The notes: generated by a model not told the origin, from the sequence alone. 64,000 bases of DNA from Globodera rostochiensis (GCA_018350325.1 JAEVLN010000045.1:59592-123591), one strand, 5' to 3'. Shown: positions 12,196 through 25,800, counted from the first letter of the stretch. Numbers and translations: made by a program.

Positions 12196-14573
12196 AATAG
12201 ACATTTTGACCTCTTGACATAGGTGAGAAATGAGAAATTGCAATTTAAATTAAATATTCCAGGGATTACGATTCCCTTTTCGTGAAATGATTTGAGAAGG
12301 GTTAGTATTGAAAACGGGACAAAATAGACATTTTGACCTTTTGACATAGGTGAGAAATGAGAAATTGCAATTTAAATTAAATATTCCAGGGATTACGATT
12401 CCCTTTTCGTGAAATGATTTGAGAAGGGTTAGTATTGAAAACGGGACAAAATAGACATTTTGACCTCTTGACATAGGTGAGAAATTGCAATTTAAATTAA
12501 ATATTCCAGGGATTACGATTCCCTTTTCGTGAAATGATTTGAGAAGGGTTAGTATTGAAAACGGGACAAAATAGACATTTTGACCTCTTGACATAGGTGA
12601 GAAATGAGTATTGAAAACGGGACAAAATAGACATTTTGACCTCTTGACATAGGCGAGAAATGAGAAATTGCAATTTAAATTAAATATTCCAGGAATTACG
12701 ATTCCTTTTTGGTGAAATGATTTGATAAGGATTAGTATTGAAAACGGGACAAAATAGACATTTTGACCTCTTGACATAGGTGAGAAATGAGAAATTGCAA
12801 TTTAAATTAAATATTCCAGGAATTACGATTCCTTTTTGGTGAATTGGTTTGAGAAGGGTTAGTATTGAAAACGGGACAAAATAGACATTTTGACCTCTTG
12901 ACATAGGTGAGAAATGAGAAATTGCAATTTAAATTAAATATTCCAGGAATTACGATTCCTTTTTGGTGAATTGGTTTGAGAAGGATTAGTATTGAAAACG
13001 GGACAAAATAGACATTTTGACCTCTTGACATAGGTGAGAAATGAGAAATTGCAATTTAAATTAAATATTCCAGGGATTACGATTCCCTTTTCGTGAAATG
13101 ATTTGAGAAGGGTTAGTATTGAAAACGGGACAAAATAGACATTTTGACCTTTTGACATAGGTGAGAAATGAGAAATTGCAATTTAAATTAAATATTCCAG
13201 GGATTACGATTCCCTTTTCGTGAAATGATTTGAGAAGGGTTAGTATTGAAAACGGTACAAAATAGACATTTTGACCTCTTGACATAGGTGAGAAATGAGA
13301 AATTGCAATTTAAATTAAATATTCCAGGGATTACGATTCCCTTTTCGTGAAATGATTTGAGAAGGGTTAGTATTGAAAACGGGACAAAATAGACATTTTG
13401 ACCTCTTGACATAGGTGAGAAATGAGTATTGAAAACGGGACAAAATAGACATTTTGACCTCTTGACATAGGCGAGAAATGAGAAATTGCAATTTAAATTA
13501 AATATTCCAGGAATTACGATTCCTTTTTGGTGAATTGGTTTGAGAAGGGTTAGTATTGAAAACGGGACAAAATAGACATTTTGACCTCTTGACATAGTGA
13601 GAAATGAGAAATTGCAATTTAAATTAAATATTCCAGGGATTACGATTCCTTTTTGGTGAATTGGTTTGAGAAGGATTAGTATTGAAAACGGGACAAAATA
13701 GACATTTTGACCTCTTGACATAGGTGAGAAATGAGAAATTGCAATTTAAATTAAATATTCCAGGGATTACGATTCCCTTTTCGTGAAATGATTTGAGAAG
13801 GGTTAGTATTGAAAACGGGACAAAATAGACATTTTGACCTCTTGACATAGGTGAGAAATGAGAAATTGCAATTTAAATTAAATATTCCAGGGATTACGAT
13901 TCCCTTTTCGTGAAATGATTTGAGAAGGGTTAGTATTGAAAACGGGACAAAATAGACATTTTGACCTCTTGACATAGGTGAGAAATGAGTATTGAAAACG
14001 GGACAAAATAGACATTTTGACCTCTTGACATAGGTGAGAAATGAGAAATTGCAATTTAAATTAAATATTCCAGGGATTACGATTCCCTTTTCGTGAAATG
14101 ATTTGAGAAGGGTTAGTATTGAAAACGGGACAAAATAGACATTTTGACCTCTTGACATAGGTGAGTGAGAAATTGCAATTTAAATTAAATATTCCAGGAA
14201 TTACGATTCCTTTTTGGTGAATTGGTTTGAGAAGGGTTAGTATTAAAAACGGGACAAAATAGACATTTTGACCTCTTGACATAGGTGAGAAATGAGTATT
14301 AAAAACGGGACAAAATAGACATTTTGACCTCTTGACATAGGTGAGAAATGAGAAATTGCAATTTAAATTAAATATTCCAGGGATTACGATTCCCTTTTCG
14401 TGAAATGATTTGAGAAGGGTTAGTATTGAAAACGGGACAAAATAGACATTTTGACCTCTTGACATAGGTGAGAAATGAGAAATTGCAATTTAAATTAAAT
14501 ATTCCAGGGATTACGATTCCCTTTTCGTGAAATGATTTGAGAAGGGTTAGTATTGAAAACGGGACAAAATAGA
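12196..14573. repeat. 127-bp tandem array, first part (unit 4)
   Basis: Same monomers as at 3895-6306 and in nearly the same order, including the 56-bp short units and a variant with a shortened gtgagtgag junction. It is interrupted at 14574 by unrelated DNA. Confidence 0.95.
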
Positions 14574-14922
14574 CATTTTTTTGAATTTTTAAGATTTTTT
14601 TTAAAAAATGGGCAAAAAATTGCGATTTTGTACTATGTTTGAGTCAGACTTGACCCAAAATTTCTTTGAATTGAATGCCAAATTCAAAATAAGTATCAAT
14701 ATTAGTTTAAAATTTTTTACCGGAAAACCGGTAATTTACCGCGGTAAATGACTTGGACCGGTAACGGTAAATCGGTAAATTTACCGATTTTTACCGTTAC
14801 CGGTTTTTACCGGTTGGGACGAAATGCGACCGGTAACGGTAAACCGGTAAATTTACCGTGAATTTTTACCGATTTTTACCGGTTTTTACCGCGGTAAATT
14901 TTACCGTGCCGAACATTACTCT
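14574..14922. mobile_element. Insertion rich in TTACCGGT palindromes inside the 127-bp array
   Basis: About 350 bp unrelated to the surrounding array. The second half is built of short self-complementary words (taccggtaa, accgcggtaaa, aaccggtaaattt) and can fold back on itself. The first half is AT-rich and plain. It resembles the arms of the other foldback elements in this window. I could not define a target-site duplication, so the call as a mobile element is inference. Confidence 0.5.
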
Positions 14923-17900
14923 TGACATAGGTGAGAAATGAGAAATTGCAATTTAAATTAAATATTCCAGGAATTACGATTCCTTTTTGGTGAATTGGTT
15001 TGAGAAGGGTTAGTATTGAAAACGGGACAAAATAGACATTTTGACCTCTTGACATAGGTGAGAAATGAGAAATTGCAATTTAAATTAAATATTCCAGGAA
15101 TTACGATTCCTTTTTGGTGAATTGGTTTGAGAAGGATTAGTATTGAAAACGGGACAAAATAGACATTTTGACCTCTTGACATAGGTGAGAAATGAGAAAT
15201 TGCAATTTAAATTAAATATTCCAGGGATTACGATTCCCTTTTCGTGAAATGATTTGAGAAGGGTTAGTATTGAAAACGGGACAAAATAGACATTTTGACC
15301 TTTTGACATAGGTGAGAAATGAGAAATTGCAATTTAAATTAAATATTCCAGGGATTACGATTCCCTTTTCGTGAAATGATTTGAGAAGGGTTAGTATTGA
15401 AAACGGTACAAAATAGACATTTTGACCTCTTGACATAGGTGAGAAATGAGAAATTGCAATTTAAATTAAATATTCCAGGGATTACGATTCCCTTTTCGTG
15501 AAATGATTTGAGAAGGGTTAGTATTGAAAACGGTACAAAATAGACATTTTGACCTCTTGACATAGGTGAGAAATGAGAAATTGCAATTTAAATTAAATAT
15601 TCCAGGGATTACGATTCCCTTTTCGTGAAATGATTTGAGAAGGGTTAGTATTGAAAACGGGACAAAATAGACATTTTGACCTCTTGACATAGGTGAGAAA
15701 TGAGTATTGAAAACGGGACAAAATAGACATTTTGACCTCTTGACATAGGCGAGAAATGAGAAATTGCAATTTAAATTAAATATTCCAGGAATTACGATTC
15801 CTTTTTGGTGAATTGGTTTGAGAAGGGTTAGTATTGAAAACGGGACAAAATAGACATTTTGACCTCTTGACATAGGTGAGAAATGAGAAATTGCAATTTA
15901 AATTAAATATTCCAGGAATTACGATTCCTTTTTGGTGAATTGGTTTGAGAAGGATTAGTATTGAAAACGGGACAAAATAGACATTTTGACCTCTTGACAT
16001 AGGTGAGAAATGAGAAATTGCAATTTAAATTAAATATTCCAGGAATTACGATTCCTTTTTGGTGAATTGGTTTGAGAAGGATTAGTATTGAAAACGGGAC
16101 AAAATAGACATTTTGACCTCTTGACATAGGTGAGAAATGAGAAATTGCAATTTAAATTAAATATTCCAGGGATTACGATTCCCTTTTCGTGAAATGATTT
16201 GAGAAGGGTTAGTATTGAAAACGGGACAAAATAGACATTTTGACCTTTTGACATAGGTGAGAAATGAGAAATTGCAATTTAAATTAAATATTCCAGGGAT
16301 TACGATTCCCTTTTCGTGAAATGATTTGAGAAGGGTTAGTATTGAAAACGGGACAAAATAGACATTTTGACCTCTTGACATAGGTGAGAAATGAGAAATT
16401 GCAATTTAAATTAAATATTCCAGGGATTACGATTCCCTTTTCGTGAAATGATTTGAGAAGGGTTAGTATTGAAAACGGGACAAAATAGACATTTTGACCT
16501 CTTGACATAGGTGAGAAATGAGAAATTGCAATTTAAATTAAATATTCCAGGAATTACGATTCCTTTTTGGTGAAATGATTTGATAAGGATTAGTATTGAA
16601 AACGGGACAAAATAGACATTTTGACCTCTTGACATAGGTGAGAAATGAGTATTGAAAACGGGACAAAATAGACATTTTGACCTCTTGACATAGGTGAGAA
16701 ATGAGAAATTGCAATTTAAATTAAATATTCCAGGAATTACGATTCCTTTTTGGTGAATTGATTTGAGAAGGATTAGTATTGAAAACGGGACAAAATAGAC
16801 ATTTTGACCTCTTGACATAGGTGAGAAATGAGAAATTGCAATTTAAATTAAATATTCCAGGAATTACGATTCCTTTTTGGTGAATTGATTTGAGAAGGAT
16901 TAGTATTGAAAACGGGACAAAATAGACATTTTGACCTCTTGACATAGGTGAGAAATGAGAAATTGCAATTTAAATTAAATATTCCAGGGATTACGATTCC
17001 CTTTTCGTGAAATGATTTGAGAAGGGTTAGTATTGAAAACGGGACAAAATAGACATTTTGACCTCTTGACATAGGTGAGAAATGAGTATTGAAAACGGGA
17101 CAAAATAGACATTTTGACCTCTTGACATAGGTGAGAAATGAGAAATTGCAATTTAAATTAAATATTCCAGGGATTACGATTCCCTTTTCGTGAAATGATT
17201 TGAGAAGGGTTAGTATTGAAAACGGGACAAAATAGACATTTTGACCTCTTGACATAGGTGAGAAATGAGTATTGAAAACGGGACAAAATAGACATTTTGA
17301 CCTCTTGACATAGGTGAGAAATGAGAAATTGCAATTTAAATTAAATATTCCAGGGATTACGATTCCCTTTTCGTGAAATGATTTGAGAAGGGTTAGTATT
17401 GAAAACGGGACAAAATAGACATTTTGACCTCTTGACATAGGTGAGTGAGAAATTGCAATTTAAATTAAATATTCCAGGAATTACGATTCCTTTTTGGTGA
17501 ATTGGTTTGAGAAGGGTTAGTATTAAAAACGGGACAAAATAGACATTTTGACCTCTTGACATAGGTGAGAAATGAGTATTGAAAACGGGACAAAATAGAC
17601 ATTTTGACCTCTTGACATAGGTGAGAAATGAGAAATTGCAATTTAAATTAAATATTCCAGGGATTACGATTCCCTTTTCGTGAAATGATTTGAGAAGGGT
17701 TAGTATTGAAAACGGGACAAAATAGACATTTTGACCTTTTGACATAGGTGAGAAATGAGAAATTGCAATTTAAATTAAATATTCCAGGGATTACGATTCC
17801 CTTTTCGTGAAATGATTTGAGAAGGGTTAGTATTGAAAACGGGACAAAATAGACATTTTGACCTCTTGACATAGGTGAGAAATGAGAAATTGCAATTTAA

Positions 17901-17924
17901 ATTAAATATTCCAGGGATTACGAC
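14923..17924. repeat. 127-bp tandem array, second part (unit 4)
   Basis: About 23 further 127-bp and 56-bp units. Blocks of several monomers repeat earlier blocks (the run from about 14930 resembles that from about 12780), so the array has also grown by multi-monomer duplication. It ends at 17924 within a monomer. Confidence 0.95.
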
Positions 17925-19680
17925 GGAATACATAATTTAGCTTCAATAAAAATACTCAGTTTGTTTTGCTTTAAACCTGAAGCTTTTTAGAACTTCCTCA
18001 AAATATTTTTTTTACGCTTAACCCTGTCTTGACTGAGCTCCCAAAGGAGTGATTATAATGACTTTTAAAAAAAATAATGCGCAACAGTACCAGAAGGCCT
18101 TTTTTTTAACAGATTACTTGTGATGCATTTTCTTTAGAATGTCCATTCCTGACTGTCAGTCTGGGAGCGCAAAATTTAAATTGATTTTAGGCACAGTTTA
18201 CCTGCATTTAGCACATAAAAAACATTCAAAATTCAATTCAATTACTGACTGACCGAATGAGTGATTATATCGTGTGAATGTTTAATGAATGCGGCGACAA
18301 TTTCCATTTTTTTTCTCACGATCTTATTCGCAGGCTCGGCGATATGCTGCGAAGAATGCGGCAGCTGAACTTTGCTTGTGACTTCCGCTGAGTCCATTAA
18401 GCGTTTCAATTTAAAAAAAATCTGCGATGTAATGGGACCAAAGGCCAATTTCCGCTCATTCTCAGCAAGAGTTGAATGATCAAATCTTAGATTAAATGAA
18501 TAGCCAAGATTGAAAATATTGGCGCCATTTGCGGTTAATTCTGATGGCTGAGTTCCCCAACCCGGGTTTCAGTGAGTCCGCTAAATTGGCTGATAATAAT
18601 GTTAATAATTTTGTTATTTGGGGCATTTCCGCCATATTGATTGATCCGCATGACTGGTGCTCCCAAAGGTGCGCTAAAAAATTGCTTTGCTTCGTCATTT
18701 TTTTGTCGGCACCGATTTTTAAAAGGGATTCTATTGTTCCTCCGATTCCGGGCTGAATAAATGCAGTGGGCACATTTTTTATTGCTTCCGGTAATATTGC
18801 GATTATGAAGGCTTTACTGCAGCGGGACATTAAAATTGCGATTGAGAACGTCGTCGGAGAAATAAATGCTCCGTAATGTTAAGTGACTTCCGCTCTGGTG
18901 CCTTTTCATAGTTCACTGATTGAGTGCATTAGCTAATTTTGTAAAGCGCCGGCAGTGAAATATGCAGTGAACCGGATATGTACTTTGTGCTCATTAATGA
19001 ATGACCGTCCAAAATTTAGTTAAATAATATTTTGACCAATATATGATTTTTTCTTCCAATATTTTCTTTTGCTTTTGGTCATGCGCATGACTGATCTCCC
19101 AAAAGAGTAAATTTTGTTTGCACGCCTCATCCTGCGCACTTCTGATTCTTCCGCGATGGATAGCCAGTGGGTGCTGGCATCCGGTGCTACCAGTGAGGCG
19201 GCTGGGTTGGCCAACTCAGAGGACGGAAGATGCCATAGGGCTGAGAAGGAATTGCAGGGAAATGGAAGAGGGGGTTGGGTCAGGTTGTTCGAATGGGACA
19301 AGGAACCCGGGCCCTGGGCTCCCGGCCACCCGCCCCAAACCCCGATGTCCATGGAGCTCCAAGTATTTATTTGCGGCGGTAATAAAATGTAAAGCTTGCG
19401 ATCGCATTAAAATGAACAAAGCCGGCCGGCGAAGGAAAAGTGAATGGGACGTCCCTCCCCGATGGGAGAGAGCTCATCGTTTAAATAGACCAAGCGGAGC
19501 GGGAAGGGCGGGGTGGAAAGATCACAGATTGATCACTTAATCCGTTTTGAGCCTCACAATACTAAGCCTAATTAGTTGTAATTAGTATCAATCAAAAGAT
19601 CTCTTCGAGTTGAGTAACATAGCAAAAAAAGCTAAGCTTTTAGAGTTGTTTGAAAAAAGTTAGAACGAAAAACTCGAAAT
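17925..19680. other. Unresolved region with no confident gene
   Basis: Single-copy sequence. The word ctcccaaa(a)g occurs at about 18038, 18660 and 19094 after a short tgactg-like lead, and gtgacttccgct occurs at about 18380 and 18886, hinting at old degenerate repeats. From 19130 to 19520 it is GC-rich with open frames on both strands. I see no convincing multi-exon model. Confidence 0.4.
18492..18830 (-). CDS. Possible exon or open frame, unrecognised (112 codons)
   Basis: Minus-strand open frame starting MSRCSKAFIIAILPEAIKN and ending at a TAA, still open for about 18 codons upstream of that ATG. Composition is protein-like (hydrophobic N-terminus, GGTIESLLKIGAD, then NLADSLKPGLGNSAIRIN) and not low-complexity. 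I do not recognise it. There are no clear splice sites, the opposite strand is also open, and neighbouring minus-strand frames at 18242-18448 and 19020-19352 could not be joined in phase. It may be a remnant or chance. Confidence 0.25.
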   Translation of the reverse strand: MSRCSKAFIIAILPEAIKNVPTAFIQPGIGGTIESLLKIGADKKMTKQSNFLAHLWEHQSCGSINMAEMPQITKLLTLLSANLADSLKPGLGNSAIRINRKWRQYFQSWLFI

Positions 19681-19780
19681 ATCCTGGTCCAATTTTCCTT
19701 GGTGACCAATTTTTGGTGACCAATTTTCCGAAAACCCTTGGTGACCAATTTTCCGGTGACCGATTTTCCGGGACTCGCCG
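19681..19780. repeat. Short degenerate repeat (ggtgaccaatttt)
   Basis: Four or five imperfect repeats of ggtgaccaattttccg. No gene signals. The sequence from here to 20140 is AT-rich and otherwise featureless. Confidence 0.6.
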
Positions 19781-20560
19781 GGAGTATCTATGAAGAAAGT
19801 TATGAGCCAACAAAAGTTGGCAAAAATGTTGTCATTTTGTTTTTTGAGTTTTGATAATTTATTGAAATTTGAGTACAATGTTAGCCAAATATTCAACTTT
19901 AGCTTAATTGCAAATTTATCCATCCATTTAAAATAATTTACAAGCGTTTATTAAATGTGGGCGAAATTTATGGGTGAAACATCCTTTTTTTCACTACCGG
20001 GCGAAACGTTCGTTTTTTCGTTACCGGGCGAAATGTCCGGACACCCCCTCCCCCAAAGATCGACATTTTCACTAAAATTTTTAATTTGATATTTTTTATA
20101 AAATTTTCTAAAACATGTGAAAAATAGTACATTTATAATTAGGGCCACAAATTATATGGAAATCCATATTTTTTTTGCGCACTCGGAACAGCGTATAAAT
20201 ACCATAAATAGTGTTTTAACTTTGGTTGGAGCTTCTAGATAGAGCCCGGTCGAGACGAGATCTCGTCTCGAAATCTCGAAAAATCTCGACGAGATTCTCG
20301 AGAAATCTCGTCTCAACATCTCGTCTCGAATAAAACTGAATTTTCGAGATTTTTCGAGATCCGAGATTTTTTCGAGAATCTCGTCTCGAGTCTCGCTCGA
20401 AAGAATCTCGAGATTCTCGATCTCGACTCCAAAATTTTTTTCATGAAAACAGTGCTTTTCTTAACAAATATTGCCAATTTTTGTAAAAATTCCCCCGGCG
20501 GAAATACTCCATTTTGGCTGCAAATCTCAACAAATTGAGTTAAAAATTCAAAATGTTCTC

Positions 20561-20582
20561 GGCGGCGCCTATCGGCACCGCC
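20561..20582. repeat. Dispersed GC hairpin repeat
   Basis: GGCGGCGCC-tatc-GGCACCGCC hairpin embedded in an AT-rich context that recurs through the window (aaattgagt...aaaattctc on one side). Confidence 0.7.
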
Positions 20583-20795
20583 GAACCTCCTCTCACTCCC
20601 AAAAGTGAATAAAAATTCTCAATTTAAAAAATTTCTTAAAAAATGTTTAAAAAATTCTAACAATTTTCTCACCGGCTCTTTCATATCCCACTATGAGTCA
20701 AGCCCAGAGGGGAAACGCCAAAATTTAAGCAATTTCTCTAGATTCAAAAAAATAGCCATGCAGCAGACAGCATATGGTCAGACACTATATCGTGC

Positions 20796-21807
20796 TGGGT
20801 CGTTTCGTAAAAACTGCCACCATGGGCGTTTCGTAAATTCGCCATCAAGGGGCGTTTCGTAAATGCGCCATTATGGGCGTTTCGTAAATTCGCCAGGGAG
20901 TTTCGTAAATCTGCCATTATAGCGTTTTGTAAATCTGCCACTATGGGAGTTTCGTAAATTCGCCACTATATATATATAAATATATACACATTTTTATCGA
21001 ACAAAAGGAATTAAAATTTTATTAACAAATATATAAAAATATAATTCAGAAATGATGTAGTTAGTAAATTTTCCATTATCCTTTTAGCCAGATGTCTATC
21101 CAAAGTCCTTAGGCTAAGTTCAATACCAATTTTCGTCCAATTTTTCCAATAAATCTCCGCGTGTTTTTATTTCTTTCTTAAAATACAGCTCAACCAAATT
21201 TTTTGCGCCTTGATTCGATGCATTTCTTCAATTCTAATGCCACAAATTAAAATTTGCTGTGCAGATAACATTAAAGTTACTAAAAATGTAATCGCCTTCA
21301 TCGTCGAGAGCGAACAATAGGGGGGTGGTAGAAGCAAATAATAGGTAAATATTTTTCGGCGGCGCTTTCGAATTATTTGCCGTTATATTGTTCAAGAAAA
21401 TAATAGGTGAATAAATTATTGTGAGGCGCTTTCAATTTATTTGTCTGATCTGACGTTTACAAAATTATTTTGATCGATAAAAAATGGGTATGCACTTAAT
21501 ATATACATGTATTTAGTGGCAGATTTGTCTGATCTGACGTTTAAAATTTATTTTGATCGATAAAAAATGTGTATGCACTTAATATATACATGTATATTAT
21601 ATTAATATAATAGTGGCAGATTTACGAAACGCTATAATGGCAGATTTACGAAACACCCTGGCGAATTTACGAAACGCCCATAGTGGCAGATTTACGAAAC
21701 GCCCATAATGGCAGATTTACGAAACGACCTGGCGAATTTACGAAACGCCCTGGCGAATTTACGAAACGCCCATGGTGGCAGTTTTTACGAAACGACCTAG
21801 CACCCAC
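20796..21807. mobile_element. Innermost foldback element with tandem-repeat arms
   Basis: The left arm (20796-20970) is tandem copies of gggcgtttcgtaaattcgcca. The right arm (21605-21807) is the same repeat inverted (tggcgaatttacgaaacgccc). The outermost unit on both sides has the variant gtttcgtaaaaactgccac, so the arms match end to end. The interior (about 20970-21605) is AT-rich and non-coding. The layout is like Drosophila foldback elements, whose terminal repeats are themselves tandem repeats. It sits within 20240-22158. Confidence 0.75.
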
Positions 21808-22596
21808 TATATCTATCCCCTCACCATTGAATTTTCTTTTGATTTTCAAAACCTTGGAACACAGGCTAACACTTATATTTCTTGACCAAATTTTGCAGAC
21901 ATGCTTCTAGTGCTCCCTTATTACCCGTACAAAATTTGGTGGAGTTTCTGAGAATTTTGGGGAAAAAAATTATATTTTCATCAAAAATCTCGAATCTCGA
22001 CTGTTCCGGCTCGAGATTTTTCGAGATCCGAGATTCTCGAAAAATCTCGTCTCGACATCTCGTCTCGAATAAAATTGAATTTTCGAGATTTTTCGAGATC
22101 CGAGATTTTTTCGAGAATCTCGTCTCGAGTCTCGCTCGAAGCTCAAGTCCGGGCTCTACTTCTAGAGCCCATTTTATAATCCATATTTTCCATATTTTTT
22201 CATATTTCGCCATTTTTCAAAAATTCCTTAACAAAAATGCAATAAAAACGAAAAATACACCCTTAGAGATCGACTAATTTGTGGCCCTATTTATAATTGT
22301 TAGAGGAAAATTAATAAAGATAGACGAATTTTGAAGGGTTTTACGCAAAAATTGACTGGATTTGGTCAGTTTTAGCATCTTTTTTATTCCCTTTTTTGCC
22401 ACTGGGCTTTTTAGTCCCTATTATATGTCCCTATTTCACGTTTTTTAGTCCCTAAAAATCCGAGCTCTGTTAATGTACAACAACAAAATATAAATCTATT
22501 AATATAAATTGGAGAGATGTAGGCGAAATGTTGCCTTTTGGCTGAGTAGGCGATATGTTACATAGGCGAGTTATAGTGGTGCCAGAAGATGGCGAA

Positions 22597-22793
22597 ACGG
22601 GTTTACTCCGTCCCGCCAACTCCGTCCCGCCGACCCAACCGTCCCGACCCAACTCCGTCCAAGCCAACTCCGTCCCAGCCAACTCCGTGCAAGCCAACTC
22701 CGTCCCGCCAACCCAACCGTCCCGACCCAACTCCGTCCAAGTCAACTCCGTCCCAGCCAACTCCGTCCAAGCCAACTCCGTCCCAGCTACAAA
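22597..22793. repeat. Tandem repeat, ccaactccgtcc unit
   Basis: About 200 bp of 12-16-bp units (ccaactccgtcccgcc, ccaactccgtccaag, gacccaaccgtccc). Open frames here on both strands are low-complexity by-products. It may be one arm of a foldback element; no opposite arm was found nearby. Confidence 0.85.
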
Positions 22794-22859
22794 TTTTAGA
22801 TTCAAAAGAGAGTGATATTCAAAATTTTTCAAATTTTGAAAAAGCATATTCCGTAATCT

Positions 22860-25800
22860 AAAAGTTAGTTGGAAGAAAAATGTTTGGGAAAGTTGAACTA
22901 AAGTTTAAAAAAGTGTTCGAAAAGTTGAAAGAGAATGCATATGAAAGTTTAACCAAAATTCGGAAAAGTCGGAAACTAAATGTTCAAAAAGTTGCAAGAA
23001 ACCAAATGTTTGGAGTAATTGAACTAAATCAAAAAAGTCAGAAATTAAAATGTTCGGAAAGTTGGAAGAAAATGTTTTGGAAAGTTCGGAAGTTGGAAGA
23101 GACTGTTTTGGAAAATTTAACCAAAATTCGTAATCAATGTTCGAAAAGTTGGAAGAAAAAGTTTTGGAAAGTTGGAAGAAAATGTTTGGGAAAGTTGAAC
23201 TAAAGTTCAAAAAAGTCAGAACTAAAATTTTCGGAAAGTTGGAAGAGATTGTTTTAGAAAATTTAAACTCCGTAAAGTCGAAAACTAAATGTTCGGAAGA
23301 TTGAATAAAAGTCGGAAACTAAAGAAGTCAGAAATTAAAATGTTCTGAAAGTTGGAAGAAAATGTTTTGGAAAGTTTAACCAAAATTTGGGAACTAAGTT
23401 CGGAAGGTTGAAAGAACCAACCAAATGTTTGAGAAAAAGTCAGAAACTAAAATGTTCGGAAAGTTGGAAGAAAATGTTTGGGAAAGTTGAACTAAAGTTC
23501 AGAAAAGTCGGAAACGCAAAATGTTCTGAAAGTTGGAAGAAAATGTTTTGGAAAGTTCAGAAAGTTGGAAGAAAATGTTTGGGAAAGTTGAACTAAATTA
23601 AAAAAGTCAGAAATTAAAATGTTCTGAAAGTTGAAAGAGAATGTTTTGGAAAGTTTAACCAAAATTCGTATTCAATGTTCAAAAAGTTGCAAGAAACCAA
23701 ATGTTTGGGAAAGTTGAACTAAAGTTCAGAAAAGTCGGAAACTAAAAATGTTCTGAAGTTGGAAGAGACTGTTTTGGGAAATTTAACCAAAATTCGTAAT
23801 CAATGTTCGAAAAGTTGGAAGAAAAAGTTTTGGAAAGTTGGAAGAAAATGTTTGGGAAAGTTGAACTAAATTAAAAAAGTCAGAAATTAAAATGTTCAGA
23901 AAGTTGGAAGAAAATATTTTGGAAAGTTTAACCAAAATTCGTAATCAATGTTCGAAAAGTTGGAAGAAAAAGTTTTGGAAAGTTCGAAAAGTTGGAAGAA
24001 AATGTTTGGGAAAGTTCGGAAAATTGAAGAGAATGTTTTGGAAAGTTTAACCAAAATTCGTAATCAATGTTCGAAAAGTTGAAAGTTAAATGTTTGGGAA
24101 AGTTGAACTAAATTAAAAAAGTCAGAAATTAAAATGTTCTGAAAGTTGAAAGAGAATGTTTTGGAAAGTTCGGAAAATTGAAGAGAATGTTTGGAACGGT
24201 TTAACCAAAATTTGTAAAGGTAGGAAATTAAAGGTTCGGAAAGTTGAGAGAGAATGTTTATGAAAGTTTAACCCTTAATTCGGAAAAGTCGGAAACTAAA
24301 TGTTTGGAGTAATTGAACTAAATCAAAAAAGTCAGAAATTAAAATGTTCTGAAGTTGAAAGAAAATGTTTGGGAAAGTTGAACTAAAGTTCAGAAAAGTC
24401 GGAAACGCAAAATGTTCTGAAAGTTGGAAGAAAATGTTTTGAAAAGTTCAGAAAGTTGGAAGAAAATGTTTGGGAAAGTTGAACTAAATTAAAAAAGTCA
24501 GAAATTAAAATGTTCTGAAAGTTGAAAGAGAATGTTTTGGAAAGTTTAACCAAAATTTGGGAACTAAGTTCGGAAGGTTGAAAGAACCAACCAAATGTTT
24601 GAGAAAAATCAGAAACTAAAATGTTCGGAAAGTTGGAAGAAAATGTTTGGGAAAGTTGAACTAAAGTTCAGAAAAGTCGGAAACGCAAAATGTTCTGAAA
24701 GTTGGAAGAAAATGTTTTGGAAAGTTCAGAAAGTTGGAAGAAAATGTTTGGGAAAGTTGAACTAAATTAAAAAAGTCAGAAATTAAAATGTTCTGAAAGT
24801 TGAAAGAGAATGTTTTGGAAAGTTTAACCCTTAATTCGGAAAAGTCGGAAACTAAATGTTCGGAATTGGAGTAATTGAACTAAATCAAAAAAGTCAGAAA
24901 TTAAAATGTTCTGAAAGTTGAAAGAGAATGTTTTGGAAAGTTTAACCAAAATTCGTATTCAATGTTCAAAAAGTTGCAAGAAACCAAATGTTTGGGAAAG
25001 TTGAACTAAAGTTCAGAAAAGTCGGAAACTAAAAATGTTCTGAAGTTGGAAGAGACTGTTTTGGAAAATTTAACCAAAATTCGTAATCAATGTTCGAAAA
25101 GTTGGAAGAAAAAGTTTTGGAAAGTTCGGAAAGTTGGAAGAAAATGTTTGGGAAAGTTGAACTAAATTAAAAAAAACAGAAATTAAAATGTTCTGAAAGT
25201 TGGAAGAAAATATTTTGGAAAGTTTAACCAAAATTCGTAATCAATGTTCGAAAAGTTGGAAGAAAAAGTTTTGGAAATGGAAGAAAATGTTTGGGAAAGT
25301 TGAACTAAATTAAAAAAGTCAGAAATTAAAATGTTCTGAAAGTTGAAAGAGAATGTTTTGGAAAGTTTAACCAAAATTCGTAATCAATGTTCGAAAAGTT
25401 GAAAGTTAAATGTTTGGGAAAGTTGAACTAAAGTTCAGAAAAGTCGGAAACTAAAAATGTTCTGAAAGTTGAAAGAGAATGTTTTGGAAAGTTCGGAAAG
25501 TTGGAAGAAAATGTTTGGGAAAGTTGAACTAAATTAAAAAAAACAGAAATTAAAATGTTCTGAAAGTTGGAAGAAAATATTTTGGAAAGTTTAACCAAAA
25601 TTCGTAATCAATGTTCGAAAAGTTGGAAGAAAAAGTTTTGGAAATGGAAGAAAATGTTTGGGAAAGTTGAACTAAATTAAAAAAGTCAGAAATTAAAATG
25701 TTCTGAAAGTTGAAAGAGAATGTTTTGGAAAGTTTAACCAAAATTCGTAATCAATGTTCGAAAAGTTGAAAGTTAAATGTTTGGGAAAGTTGAACTAAAT

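Larger units (their letters stand above)
20240..22158. mobile_element. hAT-like foldback element nested in 20141-22288
   Basis: Begins TAGAGCCCGG and ends CCGGGCTCTA. Both sides carry the 8-bp direct duplication cttctaga (20232-20239, 22159-22166), diagnostic of hAT-type integration. Just inside each end is about 170-200 bp of short self-complementary words (tctcgaga, ttttcgagatc), so each arm can fold on itself as well as pair with the other. No coding capacity seen. Confidence 0.75.
20141..22288. mobile_element. Outer terminal-inverted-repeat element, 10-bp target duplication
   Basis: Ends are AGGGCCACAAAT and ATTTGTGGCCCT (inverted), flanked on both sides by atttataatt (20131-20140 and 22289-22298). 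A 9-10-bp duplication fits Mutator-like elements. The element carries no transposase; most of its length is the nested element at 20240-22158. Confidence 0.65.

Noticed and set aside
3948..17872. Series of 74- to 196-residue minus-strand frames in the 127-bp array
   Set aside because: They arise because the monomer lacks stops in some frames and shifts by one frame each copy (127 is not a multiple of 3). Not genes.
19020..19540. Two or three overlapping frames of 90-140 codons on both strands
   Set aside because: Overlapping frames in a GC-rich patch with no coherent splice sites or recognised motifs.
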